Notes under the pieces: generated by a model | Database searches by the model: none | The model's input: only the letters and a program-made list of their open reading frames with translations | What the model was told of the DNA's origin: nothing | Source: an uncultured Lachnospiraceae bacterium | GTDB taxonomy: Bacteria > Bacillota > Clostridia > Lachnospirales > Lachnospiraceae | DNA length: 42,414 bases | NCBI GenBank assembly: GCA_947566705.1 | Contig: CANOLA010000019.1 | Coordinates: 1-42,414, forward strand | Direction of reading: 5' to 3' | Shown here: positions 34,303-42,414 of the stretch, piece after piece | Layout: every line of letters starts with the position of its first letter | How positions within the stretch are numbered: the first letter of the stretch is position 1 | Position numbers and translations under genes: made by a program

Positions 34303-34872
34303 TTAGCTGACCAAATTTTCCAAATAAAAAATCTTGCATGGTCCTTTGTATTTTTCCCTGGCTCCCTTATAATAATAGCAGGTCAGCTTCCCGCTTTCCA
34401 TTTCTTTAAATATTTCCTCCGGTATCCGGTAGGTATCGGCAAATTCCTCTTCTGCGGTATACCGGAGGGTAAGCAGGTATCCTCCGAATTTATCGCCTGC
34501 CTTCCAGACCTGTCCGGCTTCCACCGGCACAGCATATACATCCTGCTTCATGATATTTTTTCTGGTTTCCATCCAGCGGTCATATACCCAGACTTCTTTT
34601 AGAAGAAATAAAAATAATGCCGCCACAAGGTAGAGGACGGAAAACACAAGGATTACCCAGCCAAGCGGTGTTGTTTTTGTCAGCATCATTCCGACAAATA
34701 TCAGAATAAACATCAGGACTGGAATAATCTTTACCGCAATGACAAGCGCTGTGGACGGTTTTTTTACAGTACGGGAAATCTTCTCACACAGCCTTTCCTT
34801 TTCCGGCATACTTATTAATCTCCGCCCTTCCAATTCATGGATACAGTCCCATGCGTAATGTGTATTGCCCAT
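34303..34872 (-). CDS. two-pass membrane protein, unknown
   Basis: A protein of 189 aa. A ~40-residue soluble N-terminus precedes two membrane segments (about 42-64 and 70-92), then a ~95-residue C-terminal domain with Tyr/Lys-rich strands (DVYAVPVEAGQVWKAGDKFG, TCYYYKGAREKYKG). GGAGGG is 12 bases upstream of the chosen ATG, somewhat far. The domain looks like a small beta barrel sensing or coupling module, but no family is recognised. It lies downstream of the leucine-rich protein gene, separated by a palindromic element. Confidence 0.7.
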   Translation of the reverse strand: MGNTHYAWDCIHELEGRRLISMPEKERLCEKISRTVKKPSTALVIAVKIIPVLMFILIFVGMMLTKTTPLGWVILVFSVLYLVAALFLFLLKEVWVYDRWMETRKNIMKQDVYAVPVEAGQVWKAGDKFGGYLLTLRYTAEEEFADTYRIPEEIFKEMESGKLTCYYYKGAREKYKGPCKIFYLENLVS

Positions 34873-34900
34873 CCCGGAATATTCCCTCCTTTTTGGTATC

Positions 34901-34967
34901 GCCCCTTCGCTCCGCTCAGCGGCATGCGTCGGAAGGCATTTTAAGAAATGCTTCGCATTTGCCTTCC
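34901..34967. repeat. palindromic intergenic element
   Basis: It contains CCGCT/AGCGG (34912-34922), GCATGC (34922-34927), outer arms GGAAGGCA/TGCCTTCC (34931-34938, 34960-34967) and nested AAATGC/GCATTT (34946-34951, 34955-34960). It begins immediately after the leucine-rich gene stop on the minus strand. The stacked palindromes resemble dispersed REP-like elements. Only one copy is in this window. Confidence 0.5.
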
Positions 34968-34969
34968 TC

Positions 34970-35536
34970 CTACTTTTTAAACAGGGATTTCAGCCATCCG
35001 GTAAATCCCTTCGGCTCTTTTTTTAATACAAGCTTCGGACAGTTATTAAATGCACTGTCAGCAATCTTAATATCTCCGCCCGGAATATTCACGGTTTTAA
35101 GCTCCGGGTTACTGGAAAAAGCTCCCGGTCCGATGGATTTAATCCCTGCAGGAAGAACCGCATATTCCAGTGACCTGCAGGAGTTAAACGCATATTCCCC
35201 GATTTCTGTTACTTTATCCGGAATTACCACTTTTTTCAGTGACTCACATGCAGAAAAGCATTCATCGGGAACCTCTGTAATCTGTTCCGGCAGTTCTATG
35301 GCAGCAAGACTGCTGCACCCGGAAAATGTTTCCATCCCGATTTCCACAACGCTGCCTGGTATTTTAATCGCTGTCAGGTATCTGGCGCTGGTAAATGCGC
35401 AGTCTCCAACGGCGGTCACCGGTTTCCCTTCATATCCGGAAGGGATTTCCGCGCTGGTAACCGAAGGGTCCTCTTTTGCCAGATAGTCTGTCAGCGTATA
35501 TCCATTTTCATTTTCTTCAAATGTAAAGTAATTCAT
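34970..35536 (-). CDS. BspA-type leucine-rich repeat protein
   Basis: A protein of 188 aa. After ~35 residues come about five LRR_5 repeats of ~23 residues, with the recurring pattern ..I.IP..V..IG..AF..C..L... (for example VVIPDKVTEIGEYAFNSCRS). No signal peptide is visible, unlike secreted BspA proteins, so it is probably cytoplasmic. A basic tail follows (GWLKSLFKK). AAAGGA lies upstream of the ATG. Its role is unknown; such repeats mediate protein contacts. It starts 83 bases after the module B permease stop. Confidence 0.85.
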   Translation of the reverse strand: MNYFTFEENENGYTLTDYLAKEDPSVTSAEIPSGYEGKPVTAVGDCAFTSARYLTAIKIPGSVVEIGMETFSGCSSLAAIELPEQITEVPDECFSACESLKKVVIPDKVTEIGEYAFNSCRSLEYAVLPAGIKSIGPGAFSSNPELKTVNIPGGDIKIADSAFNNCPKLVLKKEPKGFTGWLKSLFKK

Positions 35537-35619
35537 GATTTTTCATCCTTTATTCTGCTTTGATTCTTCCCAGCTATAGTACCAGTAATAACAGAATACG
35601 TCAAGATGAATACCGGAAT

Positions 35620-37959
35620 TTACTCCCTTGCCAGCATTGTCCTAGGCACAATTTTTTTAATTTTATATGACATCAGGCATGCAGAGGCAAACGCGAACAG
35701 CACCAGCGCCGCAGCTGCTGCAGCAATAAACGGAACCGGAACGGTAAATGTACATTTTACAATTCCAAGATCCCTTAAGAACCATGCTATCAGCGGATTT
35801 ATGATAAAACAGCAGATAGTAATACTGGCAATTGTGGAAAGAATGACCGCAGGCATAAAGGAGAATGCGGTCTGGACCATAAGCTGTCCGGTCGTAAAAC
35901 CAAGCGCCTTTAAAATTCCGTAGTCCTGCTTCTTTTTTCCCAGCAGTGTCTTTACAAGCAGATGCAGCACAAATACAATGATGATAATGCTCAGTATGGA
36001 AACTGCCGCCACAATCATTTTTATCAGCGTCACATATACCGTGCTGGTACTCTCAATCTGTGCATGCATATTTACCATCTGAATTACATGTTCCCCAAAC
36101 CGGCTTTTTATTCCGGCGTTAAATGCATCAATATCCGTACCGGCTTTCAGGTTCATGCTGTAGCCCATCTCCTGGAGCTTTCCCATACGTTCATAGCCCG
36201 CCCTTGTGAGCAGACAGTCTTTTCCCATATTGTTACTATTCTGTACAAGTCCGGTGATAACATATGTTTCTTTTTTTCCGTTTGCTGCTATTGTGATTTC
36301 ATTTCCAATCCCAAGCTGCTGTTCCTTTGCATATTTTGCAGCAAGCGCAATTTCATTTTCATACTCCGGACACCTGCCTGAACATGCAATATTCTGGTTA
36401 TTAATTACGGAAAAATCATCTGTTATATTCACGGTCAGAAGCGCCCCGTCCCCATGCGTAACCTGCATGGTATGAAAAAGGTAAACTTTTTCCACCCGTT
36501 CATCCGCCTGCATTTCCTGCAGAAAATCCTGCTCTGCGTCTGCACTGACATAAACCAGGCTGTCCGCCATTTCCCCCACCACCAGATAAATAAACTGCGT
36601 CATATCCATAATTACGTTTCTTATCATCATTCCTGAAAAAACAACAATTAATGACAGCACAAACATCGTGATACAGACGATAATATTATCCCTGATTCCC
36701 TCACATGTCGTTTTTAATGCAAGCGCAAACTGAAACGGCAGCTTCGTTTTTTCCAATGGGACAAAATTCCGTTTAAAGCTGTGCGTATGGATTCCCTGAC
36801 GCAGCGCCGTGACCGGCTCAATGTTTTTAAGCTTCCATGATGACAGCCACACAGCAGCCGCAACCGCCCCGCATATAACGAACAGCGCAAAAAACGCCAG
36901 ATGCGGAAGAAACTTTACCTGATACGGAATCCCTGTCTGTTCCACCATCAGGGTATTAACATATGGAAAACACACATAAGAAATCCCAATACCACATACA
37001 ACAGCTACAACGGTAATTCCCAGAAACCGGAATAAAAATGAGAATACCAGCTCGCGGCTTGTATAACCTGCCGCCTTCAGTGCACCGATATTTTTCATAT
37101 TATCCTGAATGTAATTCGTTATATTTGACGCCGTCACAACAAATGCAATTAAAAGAATAAAGCATGCCATTGCGCACATAATTCCCGAACAGATAATCTG
37201 CGAAATATATCTGCTTGTGGAAACTAACAGATAGGAATTGCTTGCCGCGCAGGCATCCGGGTATTTTTCAGACACTGCTTTATTAATCGCCGCCTCATAG
37301 TGTTCGCTCTGCTCCTTATTTTCAATCCGGACAGAACAGAGTGTGGACTGTGTAAAACCGGCTTCCTTTAATTCGTCGTACCGGTCCTTTGTTAACACCA
37401 GCTCTATCATTCCGCAGTTGTTGGAGCCTGCCATAATACTGTTAAAAAAACCGCAAATAGGATAGGTTACCGTCTGGCTGCCAATGGTGATTTCTATGTC
37501 TTTTCCAATGGCGATATCCTCGGTTTTAAAATACATGGGCATATAGATTCCGCTTTTTTCCGTACCCGATTCCACGATTTCAACTTTTCCGACCGGACGG
37601 GAAAGCGCCGTCTGCCGATCCATAAATATAAAGGCGCTTCGAAGCTCGCTGCCGCGGTAATCAAATCCCCCGGCTTCAAATATGGATTCGTCCAGGGAAT
37701 ACTCTTTTGTTTCTTTGTCCGCTTCCAGGGTATCCGTCAGAAAGCGGTCCATTTCCGTACTGTTTCCGTAAATCACAAAAACCGCATGTTCTGCATTCAG
37801 TCTATCATGGTAACGGTCAAAATTCTGCCTGTAATCGAAAGACAGCACCAGCCACAGGTTCAGCATTAGCGCCGCCAGAAATATCAGCACAAAAAGCGTC
37901 AGTGTCTGTCCCTTTGCCCTGCGGAAATCAGAGCGTGCAAGAAGAAAAGTTTTTCTCAT
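35620..37959 (-). CDS. FtsX/MacB-type ABC permease (module B)
   Basis: A protein of 779 aa. It has the same layout as the module A permease: an N-terminal membrane segment (about 17-37), an extracytoplasmic domain, a central group of membrane segments (about 245-450), a second extracytoplasmic domain, and three C-terminal segments. FSFLFRFLGITVV and YGILKALGFT are typical FtsX-like blocks. The ATG lies one base after the ATPase stop, with the ribosome site GGGGTGG inside that gene's end. A substrate such as a cationic peptide or lantibiotic is likely but not shown. Confidence 0.9.
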   Translation of the reverse strand: MRKTFLLARSDFRRAKGQTLTLFVLIFLAALMLNLWLVLSFDYRQNFDRYHDRLNAEHAVFVIYGNSTEMDRFLTDTLEADKETKEYSLDESIFEAGGFDYRGSELRSAFIFMDRQTALSRPVGKVEIVESGTEKSGIYMPMYFKTEDIAIGKDIEITIGSQTVTYPICGFFNSIMAGSNNCGMIELVLTKDRYDELKEAGFTQSTLCSVRIENKEQSEHYEAAINKAVSEKYPDACAASNSYLLVSTSRYISQIICSGIMCAMACFILLIAFVVTASNITNYIQDNMKNIGALKAAGYTSRELVFSFLFRFLGITVVAVVCGIGISYVCFPYVNTLMVEQTGIPYQVKFLPHLAFFALFVICGAVAAAVWLSSWKLKNIEPVTALRQGIHTHSFKRNFVPLEKTKLPFQFALALKTTCEGIRDNIIVCITMFVLSLIVVFSGMMIRNVIMDMTQFIYLVVGEMADSLVYVSADAEQDFLQEMQADERVEKVYLFHTMQVTHGDGALLTVNITDDFSVINNQNIACSGRCPEYENEIALAAKYAKEQQLGIGNEITIAANGKKETYVITGLVQNSNNMGKDCLLTRAGYERMGKLQEMGYSMNLKAGTDIDAFNAGIKSRFGEHVIQMVNMHAQIESTSTVYVTLIKMIVAAVSILSIIIIVFVLHLLVKTLLGKKKQDYGILKALGFTTGQLMVQTAFSFMPAVILSTIASITICCFIINPLIAWFLRDLGIVKCTFTVPVPFIAAAAAALVLFAFASACLMSYKIKKIVPRTMLARE

Positions 37960-37960
37960 A

Positions 37961-38719
37961 CTACCACCCCATTTCCGTCAGGAATGCAGAAAGTTTTTCG
38001 TGCCTTTCCCTGTCACCGTGTTTATAAATTCCCAGATTACATTCGCCTAAAATGACGCCGTCCTTTAAATATAAAATACGGTTGCCGCGCCGTGCCGAAC
38101 GCATATCATGCGTTACCATGACCACGCTCTGTCCCTTTGCGTTGAAATCCGTCAGCGTATCCAGAACATCCAGTCCGGTTTTGGAGTTGAGCATCCCGGT
38201 CGGCTCATCGGCAAATAAGATTTCCGGTGAATTAATCAGGGCGCGGACAATTCCCACACGCTGCGCTTCACCGCCGGAAAGCTGCGTGGGAAATTTATTC
38301 CATGCCTCCTCGCCTATCCCGACCGCGGAAAGTAATTCCTTTGCAGTTTTTACCAGTTCTTTTTTGTTTTTACTGACCAGAAGTCCTGCCGAAAGTACGT
38401 TATCCATCACGGACATTCCGTCAATCAGGTAAATCTGCTGAAAGACAAAACCGCAGTGCTTCCGCCGGAACACTGCAAGCTCATCCGGACTGAAACCGGA
38501 GATGGTTTCGTTTCTAAAGGATATTGTTCCAAGCGATGGGGTATCCATCCCCGAAAGGGCATACAGCAGTGTGGATTTTCCCGCTCCGCTGGCTCCCATG
38601 ATAACCGTAAAATCCCCTTTGTACAGTTTTAAGTCAATGTTTTTAAGAACGTGCTGCAAAACCCCGCCGCTTGAAAAGGTTTTGCTCAGTTTTTCTGTTT
38701 GCAGTAAAATATTTTCCAT
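37961..38719 (-). CDS. ABC transporter ATPase, MacB/LolD type (module B)
   Basis: A protein of 252 aa. Walker A GASGAGKST (42-50), signature LSGGEAQR, Walker B ILFADEPTGML and switch His in MVTHDM. It closely resembles the module A ATPase along its whole length, so the two modules are paralogues. AAGGAGG is upstream of the ATG. It has its own activated promoter at 38745-38798, separate from the regulator-kinase genes. Confidence 0.95.
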   Translation of the reverse strand: MENILLQTEKLSKTFSSGGVLQHVLKNIDLKLYKGDFTVIMGASGAGKSTLLYALSGMDTPSLGTISFRNETISGFSPDELAVFRRKHCGFVFQQIYLIDGMSVMDNVLSAGLLVSKNKKELVKTAKELLSAVGIGEEAWNKFPTQLSGGEAQRVGIVRALINSPEILFADEPTGMLNSKTGLDVLDTLTDFNAKGQSVVMVTHDMRSARRGNRILYLKDGVILGECNLGIYKHGDRERHEKLSAFLTEMGW

Positions 38720-38744
38720 GTCAGACCTCCTTACCTTGGAACCT

Positions 38745-38798
38745 ATTTTACATTTCCAGTTCTTAAATGTCTTTATGCAATCCTTAAGGAATCCTTAA
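38745..38798 (-). promoter_or_regulatory. promoter and response-regulator box of module B
   Basis: Minus strand direct repeats TTAAGGATT (38790-38798) and TTAAGGATT (38779-38787) are identical and 11 bases apart. Downstream are AAGACA (38768-38773), a 17-base spacer, and TAAAAT (38745-38750). The boxes lie just upstream of the -35, the classic place for an OmpR-type activator. The distal box overlaps the kinase stop region. Confidence 0.65.
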
Positions 38799-40060
38799 AT
38801 CGTGCCGCCGAATGCAATCATGACAGTTACCTTCAGTCCGTTCTTTCCATTTTCTATCGTAAGCCCTCCATGCATTTTCTGCATAAAATAATCAGAAATA
38901 TAAAGTCCGAGTCCTGCTCCTTCCGTATGGTCTGTATTGCTGCCGCGCTTAAATTTTTCTTTTAATAATGGAAGTTCTTCTTTGTTTACGCCGCCCCCGT
39001 AATCCTCAATACAGACACAGCAGAAACTGTCCCCGTTCCATATTGAGATATCTATTTTCGTATCCGCATATTTATAGGAATTGGAAAAAATGTTATCAAA
39101 TACCTGCTGCAGGCGCAGTTTATCCATATATAACAGGCAGTCGGGAATCTCCGGTATTTTTGCACGGTGTAAATAATCGGCGTTTTCAAGCAGGTATTCC
39201 AGTTCGCTTCCCATAGTATCCTCCGGCGTAATGGTAAGCTCGTCCAGTTCTTCCAGCGTTGCCGTAAACAGGTTGGTAACAAGCGTATTAATCTGGTCGG
39301 TTTTTGCGATAATCTGCGTATAGTTTTCCCGGATTTTTTCGTTATCCGTAAACGCTGCCCCGACCTCTGACGCTGCTTTGATGCTTGCAACAGGTGTTTT
39401 AATATCATGGGAAAGCTTTGCCACAAGTTCTTTTTTACTGGCGTTTGCTTTTTCTTCCGCAAGCCTTGCGCGCTTTAACTCTGCGCGCATAATATCAAAG
39501 CTTTCTGTAAATGCCCCGAACAGATTCCCTTTATCCATTGTAAGCGGAATATCCAGATTACCACCCGCAATGCGCTCGGCAAACCCTTTTAATTTCTTAA
39601 AGGGATTTATGATGGTATGGTTCAGCCAGATATGCCAGTATATACAGACTGCACACTGCAGAAGCGCGACAGTTAATAAAACAGTGCATACCGCCCGTTT
39701 CCACATTTGGAATGTTTCCCTGCTGCTGTTATAAATAATGATTTTTCCCACTGGCGCACCGTCTTTTTTTATATCAAGTATGGTGTCCATATGCGTAACT
39801 GCGCTGTTGATACTTTCACTTAAACCTGCCTTTGTCTTAAATAAAAGATTTTCCTGCATATCCAGCAGTACATAATCAAGGTCTGTCCGGTTTTTATGGG
39901 TTTCGATGGTATCCCAGTCTTTTTGTACTGACTGGACGGCTTCGTTTACGCAGACAGCGTCCTGCAGACCGCCGGGATCATGAAAAGTAAATATGAGAAT
40001 TGCTGCTGCTTCCACCGCAAAGAAAACCAGCAGAAGGACAGGAAATATTTGTTTCTTCAT
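38795..40060 (-). CDS. sensor histidine kinase (module B)
   Basis: A protein of 421 aa. Membrane segments at about 5-25 and 124-146 enclose a ~100-residue extracytoplasmic sensor. A HAMP-like linker follows, then HisKA with KLSHDIKTP (H218) and HATPase_c with DYGGGV and GAGLGLYIS. It starts 3 bases after the regulator stop with GGGGGAG upstream. The kinase core shares the SHDIKTP box with the module A kinase, but the sensor is longer and different, suggesting a different signal. Confidence 0.93.
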   Translation of the reverse strand: MKKQIFPVLLLVFFAVEAAAILIFTFHDPGGLQDAVCVNEAVQSVQKDWDTIETHKNRTDLDYVLLDMQENLLFKTKAGLSESINSAVTHMDTILDIKKDGAPVGKIIIYNSSRETFQMWKRAVCTVLLTVALLQCAVCIYWHIWLNHTIINPFKKLKGFAERIAGGNLDIPLTMDKGNLFGAFTESFDIMRAELKRARLAEEKANASKKELVAKLSHDIKTPVASIKAASEVGAAFTDNEKIRENYTQIIAKTDQINTLVTNLFTATLEELDELTITPEDTMGSELEYLLENADYLHRAKIPEIPDCLLYMDKLRLQQVFDNIFSNSYKYADTKIDISIWNGDSFCCVCIEDYGGGVNKEELPLLKEKFKRGSNTDHTEGAGLGLYISDYFMQKMHGGLTIENGKNGLKVTVMIAFGGTI

Positions 40061-40063
40061 GGT

Positions 40064-40744
40064 TTATTTTACTCCCCCGGTAAATTTATAGCCGTCACCC
40101 CAGACGGTAAGAATATATTCCGGGCTGCCCGGTTCGCGCTCTATGGCTTCCCGAATTTTACGGATATGGACATTTAATGTGCCGTCGCCTGTAAAAGAAT
40201 CCTCCCAGACTTTTTCAAACAGCTCCTGCTTGGAAACCACCCTGTTTTTATTTTGAATAAGACAGGATAATAATTTAAATTCCAGCGTTGTCAGCTTTAC
40301 GGCATTTCCTTCAACATATACCTGCTTTGCATCAAAATCCACCTTCAGCCTGCCATCTGTATATTCATTATTTTCTGTCTGCCCATACCGCTTTAACACG
40401 GCCTTTACCTTTGCAAGTAAAACACCAAGGGAGTACGGCTTCTGGACATAGTCGTCCCCGCCGATATTTAATGCAATTATTTTATCGTCATCACTTGTCC
40501 GTGCAGAAATAAATAAAATGGGAATTTCTGTTTTTTCGCGGAGTTCTTTACACAACTCAAAGCCGCTGCTGTCTCCTAAGTTAATGTCAAGCAGCAGAAG
40601 CTGCGCAGAGTTTTCGTGAAAAAACTCTCTGCATTCTTCTGCTGTATATGCCACTGTAGTTTTGACGCCAAATATATTAAAATATTCTGCCGTGCTGTCT
40701 GCAAGCAGTTTTTCATCGTCTATGATTAAGCAGTCATAATTCAT
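40064..40744 (-). CDS. OmpR-family response regulator (module B)
   Basis: A protein of 226 aa. The receiver has phospho-acceptor D53 in LLDINLG, SARTS and KPYS; the winged-helix domain ends YILTVWGDGYKF. It pairs with the kinase directly downstream. The TTAAGGATT boxes before the module B ATPase gene are its presumed targets. The ribosome site is weak (AGGA well upstream), so its level may depend on translation of the small gene 13 bases upstream. Confidence 0.93.
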   Translation of the reverse strand: MNYDCLIIDDEKLLADSTAEYFNIFGVKTTVAYTAEECREFFHENSAQLLLLDINLGDSSGFELCKELREKTEIPILFISARTSDDDKIIALNIGGDDYVQKPYSLGVLLAKVKAVLKRYGQTENNEYTDGRLKVDFDAKQVYVEGNAVKLTTLEFKLLSCLIQNKNRVVSKQELFEKVWEDSFTGDGTLNVHIRKIREAIEREPGSPEYILTVWGDGYKFTGGVK

Positions 40745-40757
40745 TGTTTTATCAGGT

Positions 40758-40961
40758 TTATCCTCTTTTCTTTTTTTCAGTCTGTTTTGATTTTGCCCTG
40801 CGCTTTTTTATCATCCGGCTGAACAGGAAAACGATTCCGATATCCGCAAGAACATCAAGTATAATCAGAAACACACCAAACCCGGTAATTTTCCCTTCAT
40901 CCGTGAGAATGACCTTTTCATCCTGAATTTTTCCATTTTCTGTTCCAACAATTTTAAGCAT
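40758..40961 (-). CDS. small single-pass membrane protein
   Basis: A protein of 67 aa with AGGGGG 8 bases before the ATG. The N-terminal 25 residues are polar, then one membrane segment (about 28-48, GFGVFLIILDVLADIGIVFLF) and a strongly basic tail (KKRRAKSKQTEKKKRG). It is the first gene before the module B regulator and kinase, 13 bases from the regulator. It could be a kinase or transporter accessory. No family is recognised. Confidence 0.65.
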   Translation of the reverse strand: MLKIVGTENGKIQDEKVILTDEGKITGFGVFLIILDVLADIGIVFLFSRMIKKRRAKSKQTEKKKRG

Positions 40962-41173
40962 ACTGTTTTCCCCCTGTTATAATTTTTTTGTAACTATTCC
41001 GTTGCCTTTTTTATAGTATAAGGTATTCGCCGTCGATATACAAGGAATTTCCCTGTAAGTCCGGCAGTTTTATGCTGGAAAATTTTTCTTCCAGTAAACT
41101 GTCACGCATATTTTTTCTTATTACGTAAAAACTTTTTATAAACAAATTGACATTACAAAATGGAGGTTTTTCT

Positions 41174-41470
41174 ATGGAAAAAGATAACAGTTTTGGCTCC
41201 GCACTCGCTAGAAATGCGTTAGACTGCATTCCAAGGGCAAATGCAGATGCAAAAGATATTGTCGGACTTGTAAAATCAGACGGACGTGTCAATGGCTACC
41301 AGCTCTCCGATGGAACGACCGTATCCAAGGAAGAAGGGGTAGCCATGGCAAAAAACGGAAATATTAACGGCGTTGGAATCGCCCACCGGGACGGAAAAGA
41401 ATATTTAAAATCCATTCCCAATGGAAATGAGAATAATAATCTTTCCAATCTCCCGTCCATAAGCGGGTAA
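41174..41470 (+). CDS. DUF3892-like protein
   Basis: A protein of 98 aa; ATG at 41174-41176 follows GGAGG by 7 bases. The core IVGLVKSDGRVNGYQLSDGT, the EGVAMAKNGNINGV segment and the KEYLKSIPN ending match the DUF3892 pattern as I recall it. It is a small cytoplasmic protein of unknown function found widely in Firmicutes, often near accessory genes. The C-terminus is Asn/Ser-rich. It stands alone on the plus strand. Confidence 0.78.
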   Translation: MEKDNSFGSALARNALDCIPRANADAKDIVGLVKSDGRVNGYQLSDGTTVSKEEGVAMAKNGNINGVGIAHRDGKEYLKSIPNGNENNNLSNLPSISG

Positions 41471-41518
41471 GACGGCAGGAAGGAACCCCTGAGAAAGATT
41501 GTTATCACAAAGTCATTA

Positions 41519-41737
41519 TTATATTATCAGCCCCAGAAAATTATATGCATAGTGTATTGCAATTGGTATTGTAATATCCTTACGTTTATAAGCAACAAAA
41601 CAGTATACAAAATGAGCTGTAAATGTCTCAATCAGATTCGGTAATGCTACTACTAAATAATGCAAAGACACATCATTATGAACAAACATCTGAAATGGAA
41701 TGTGCATAAACGAGAACAGCAATGCTCCAATAATAAA
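41519..41737 (-). pseudogene. CPBP (CAAX-like) membrane protease remnant
   Basis: The readable piece is about 73 codons. GALLFSFMHIP, the NLIETFTAHFVYCFVAYK segment and IPIAIHYAYNFLG match the C-terminal motifs of CPBP intramembrane proteases, with the motif His residues in FMH and IHYAYN. In-frame stops (TAA at 41738-41740, then TAG) cut off the upstream part, and no ATG or ribosome site is suitable. About two-thirds of the gene is missing. Confidence 0.7.
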
Positions 41738-41787
41738 TTACAGCTATAATGCCAAATGATTTCATCTTCGTTTGATACATTTTTAGT

Positions 41788-42171
41788 TTACTCCAGGGAT
41801 AAAAAATCTTCTTTAAATTTATTATAATCAAATTTCCCTTTAGATTTTATTTGTTTCACTGCCATTAAAATCATTTCTTTTGTTTGTTCTACTTTTCCCA
41901 GACTGTCTGCATGAAAATAGTTTTCAAAATCCATTCTGATTGTAATACTTGCGACACTGTTTTTACAAAGAAATTTTGTTCCTTCTTTCCATTTCCTGCT
42001 ATCATATATTTCCTGCGGAGCCACAACAGGTACAATTCCGACAATATGTAAAGTATCGCTATATTCCCTGTCTTTAAAAAACAAATATGCTTTTCGACAG
42101 AACCTGGATACTTCATCATCAACGCCATAATGCTCTGTGAAATAAGCAGGGGAATTTATATTTAATTCCAT
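41788..42171 (-). CDS. Imm44-like orphan immunity protein
   Basis: A protein of 127 aa; GGGAGG lies 6 bases before the ATG. The pattern VGIVPVVAPQEIYDSRKWKE, then ITIRMDFENYFHADS, and a C-terminal helix ending FDYNKFKEDFLSLE resembles the Imm44 immunity family as I recall it. Such proteins neutralise polymorphic toxins of neighbouring cells. No intact toxin gene is visible next to it; the window ends 243 bases upstream. Assignment is by resemblance only. Confidence 0.6.
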   Translation of the reverse strand: MELNINSPAYFTEHYGVDDEVSRFCRKAYLFFKDREYSDTLHIVGIVPVVAPQEIYDSRKWKEGTKFLCKNSVASITIRMDFENYFHADSLGKVEQTKEMILMAVKQIKSKGKFDYNKFKEDFLSLE

Positions 42172-42316
42172 AAAATACCTCCCGATTACAATTTCGTCTG
42201 GTTCTATGGCTGGAAAGCTGAAGCCAAAACCCGTTCACGAATCTATAATACCTCGTTCTTTGCCATTTGTCATTAAAAACATTGTTATATCTTTCGAAAG
42301 TACGCTTTTGTTCCTC

Positions 42317-42412
42317 TCATAAAATGGGCTCAATGAATTTCTTAATCAGTTCTATTCTGTCCCCTGCTTTGGGTACAAAGAGAGCCGCAATAGAAATCAC
42401 CAGCTTTTTCTT
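42317..42412 (-). CDS. possible 3' end of a truncated-by-window gene
   Basis: An open frame of 31 codons runs from the window edge to TGA at 42317-42319. It is hydrophobic then amphipathic (LVISIAALFVPKAGDRIELI). It could be the end of a gene outside the window, or chance. The stretch 42172-42316 shows no other gene. Confidence 0.25.
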   Translation of the reverse strand, partial: KKKLVISIAALFVPKAGDRIELIKKFIEPIL

Positions 42413-42414
42413 CG

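Noticed and set aside
41011-41292. Minus-strand frame of 93 codons
   Set aside because: Antisense to the DUF3892 gene, which has a ribosome site and recognisable family pattern.
1-42414. CRISPR arrays, insertion sequences, rRNA genes
   Set aside because: No regularly spaced repeats, transposase motifs or rRNA blocks were seen by reading; faint copies could be missed without alignment.

Overview
The window looks like chromosome from a gut Lachnospiraceae bacterium (Firmicutes, Roseburia-like). The evidence is strong AGGAGG ribosome sites, moderate GC, VanR/PhoB-type two-component systems, and a mannan-utilisation gene set in an order that, from memory, resembles the beta-mannan locus of Roseburia intestinalis. 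No search was run, so the species is an inference.

Layout. (1) 1-5.5 kb, housekeeping: the 3' part of tRNA-Gly, a bidirectional terminator, an HPr-like/DUF6465-like pair, a large membrane-anchored protein with a degenerate papain-like C-terminus and its small partner, an SH3 protein and a polysaccharide deacetylase. (2) 5.5-24.7 kb, acetylated galactoglucomannan utilisation. A lipoprotein binding protein and two permeases import oligosaccharides. CE2 and CE17 esterases remove acetyl groups, GH36 removes galactose and GH113 attacks the mannan backbone. An AGE-family epimerase turns mannobiose into mannosylglucose, and two GH130 phosphorylases make mannose-1-phosphate. A phosphosugar mutase and ManA take it to fructose-6-phosphate. 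AraC and LacI regulators are encoded inside the locus. None of the enzymes has a visible signal peptide, so degradation appears cytoplasmic. No transporter ATPase and no secreted endomannanase is in the window. (3) 24.8-33.2 kb and 35.6-41 kb, envelope-stress modules: two paralogous sets of response regulator, histidine kinase, ABC ATPase and FtsX/MacB-type permease, plus an orphan VanR-like regulator and a PhoB/PhoR pair. Both ABC operons carry the same predicted regulator box, a direct repeat with 11-bp period, in front of the ATPase gene. (4) 33.4-35.5 kb and 41-42.4 kb, accessory patches: a shortened DUF3990 (ADP-ribosyltransferase-like) gene with two small partners, a BspA-type leucine-rich protein, a palindromic intergenic element, a DUF3892 protein, a CPBP protease remnant and an Imm44-like orphan immunity gene.

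Most genes are on the minus strand. The mannan locus has two main minus-strand blocks, binding protein through CE2 and aldose epimerase through LacI, with AraC on the plus strand between them. Several candidate internal promoters and intercistronic hairpins suggest that the long operons are subdivided. The mannan pathway itself is a described system. The less explored items are the shared regulator boxes, the apparently leaderless DUF3990 cassette, the membrane-tethered binding-protein-like protein in the mannan locus, and the divergent HPr.
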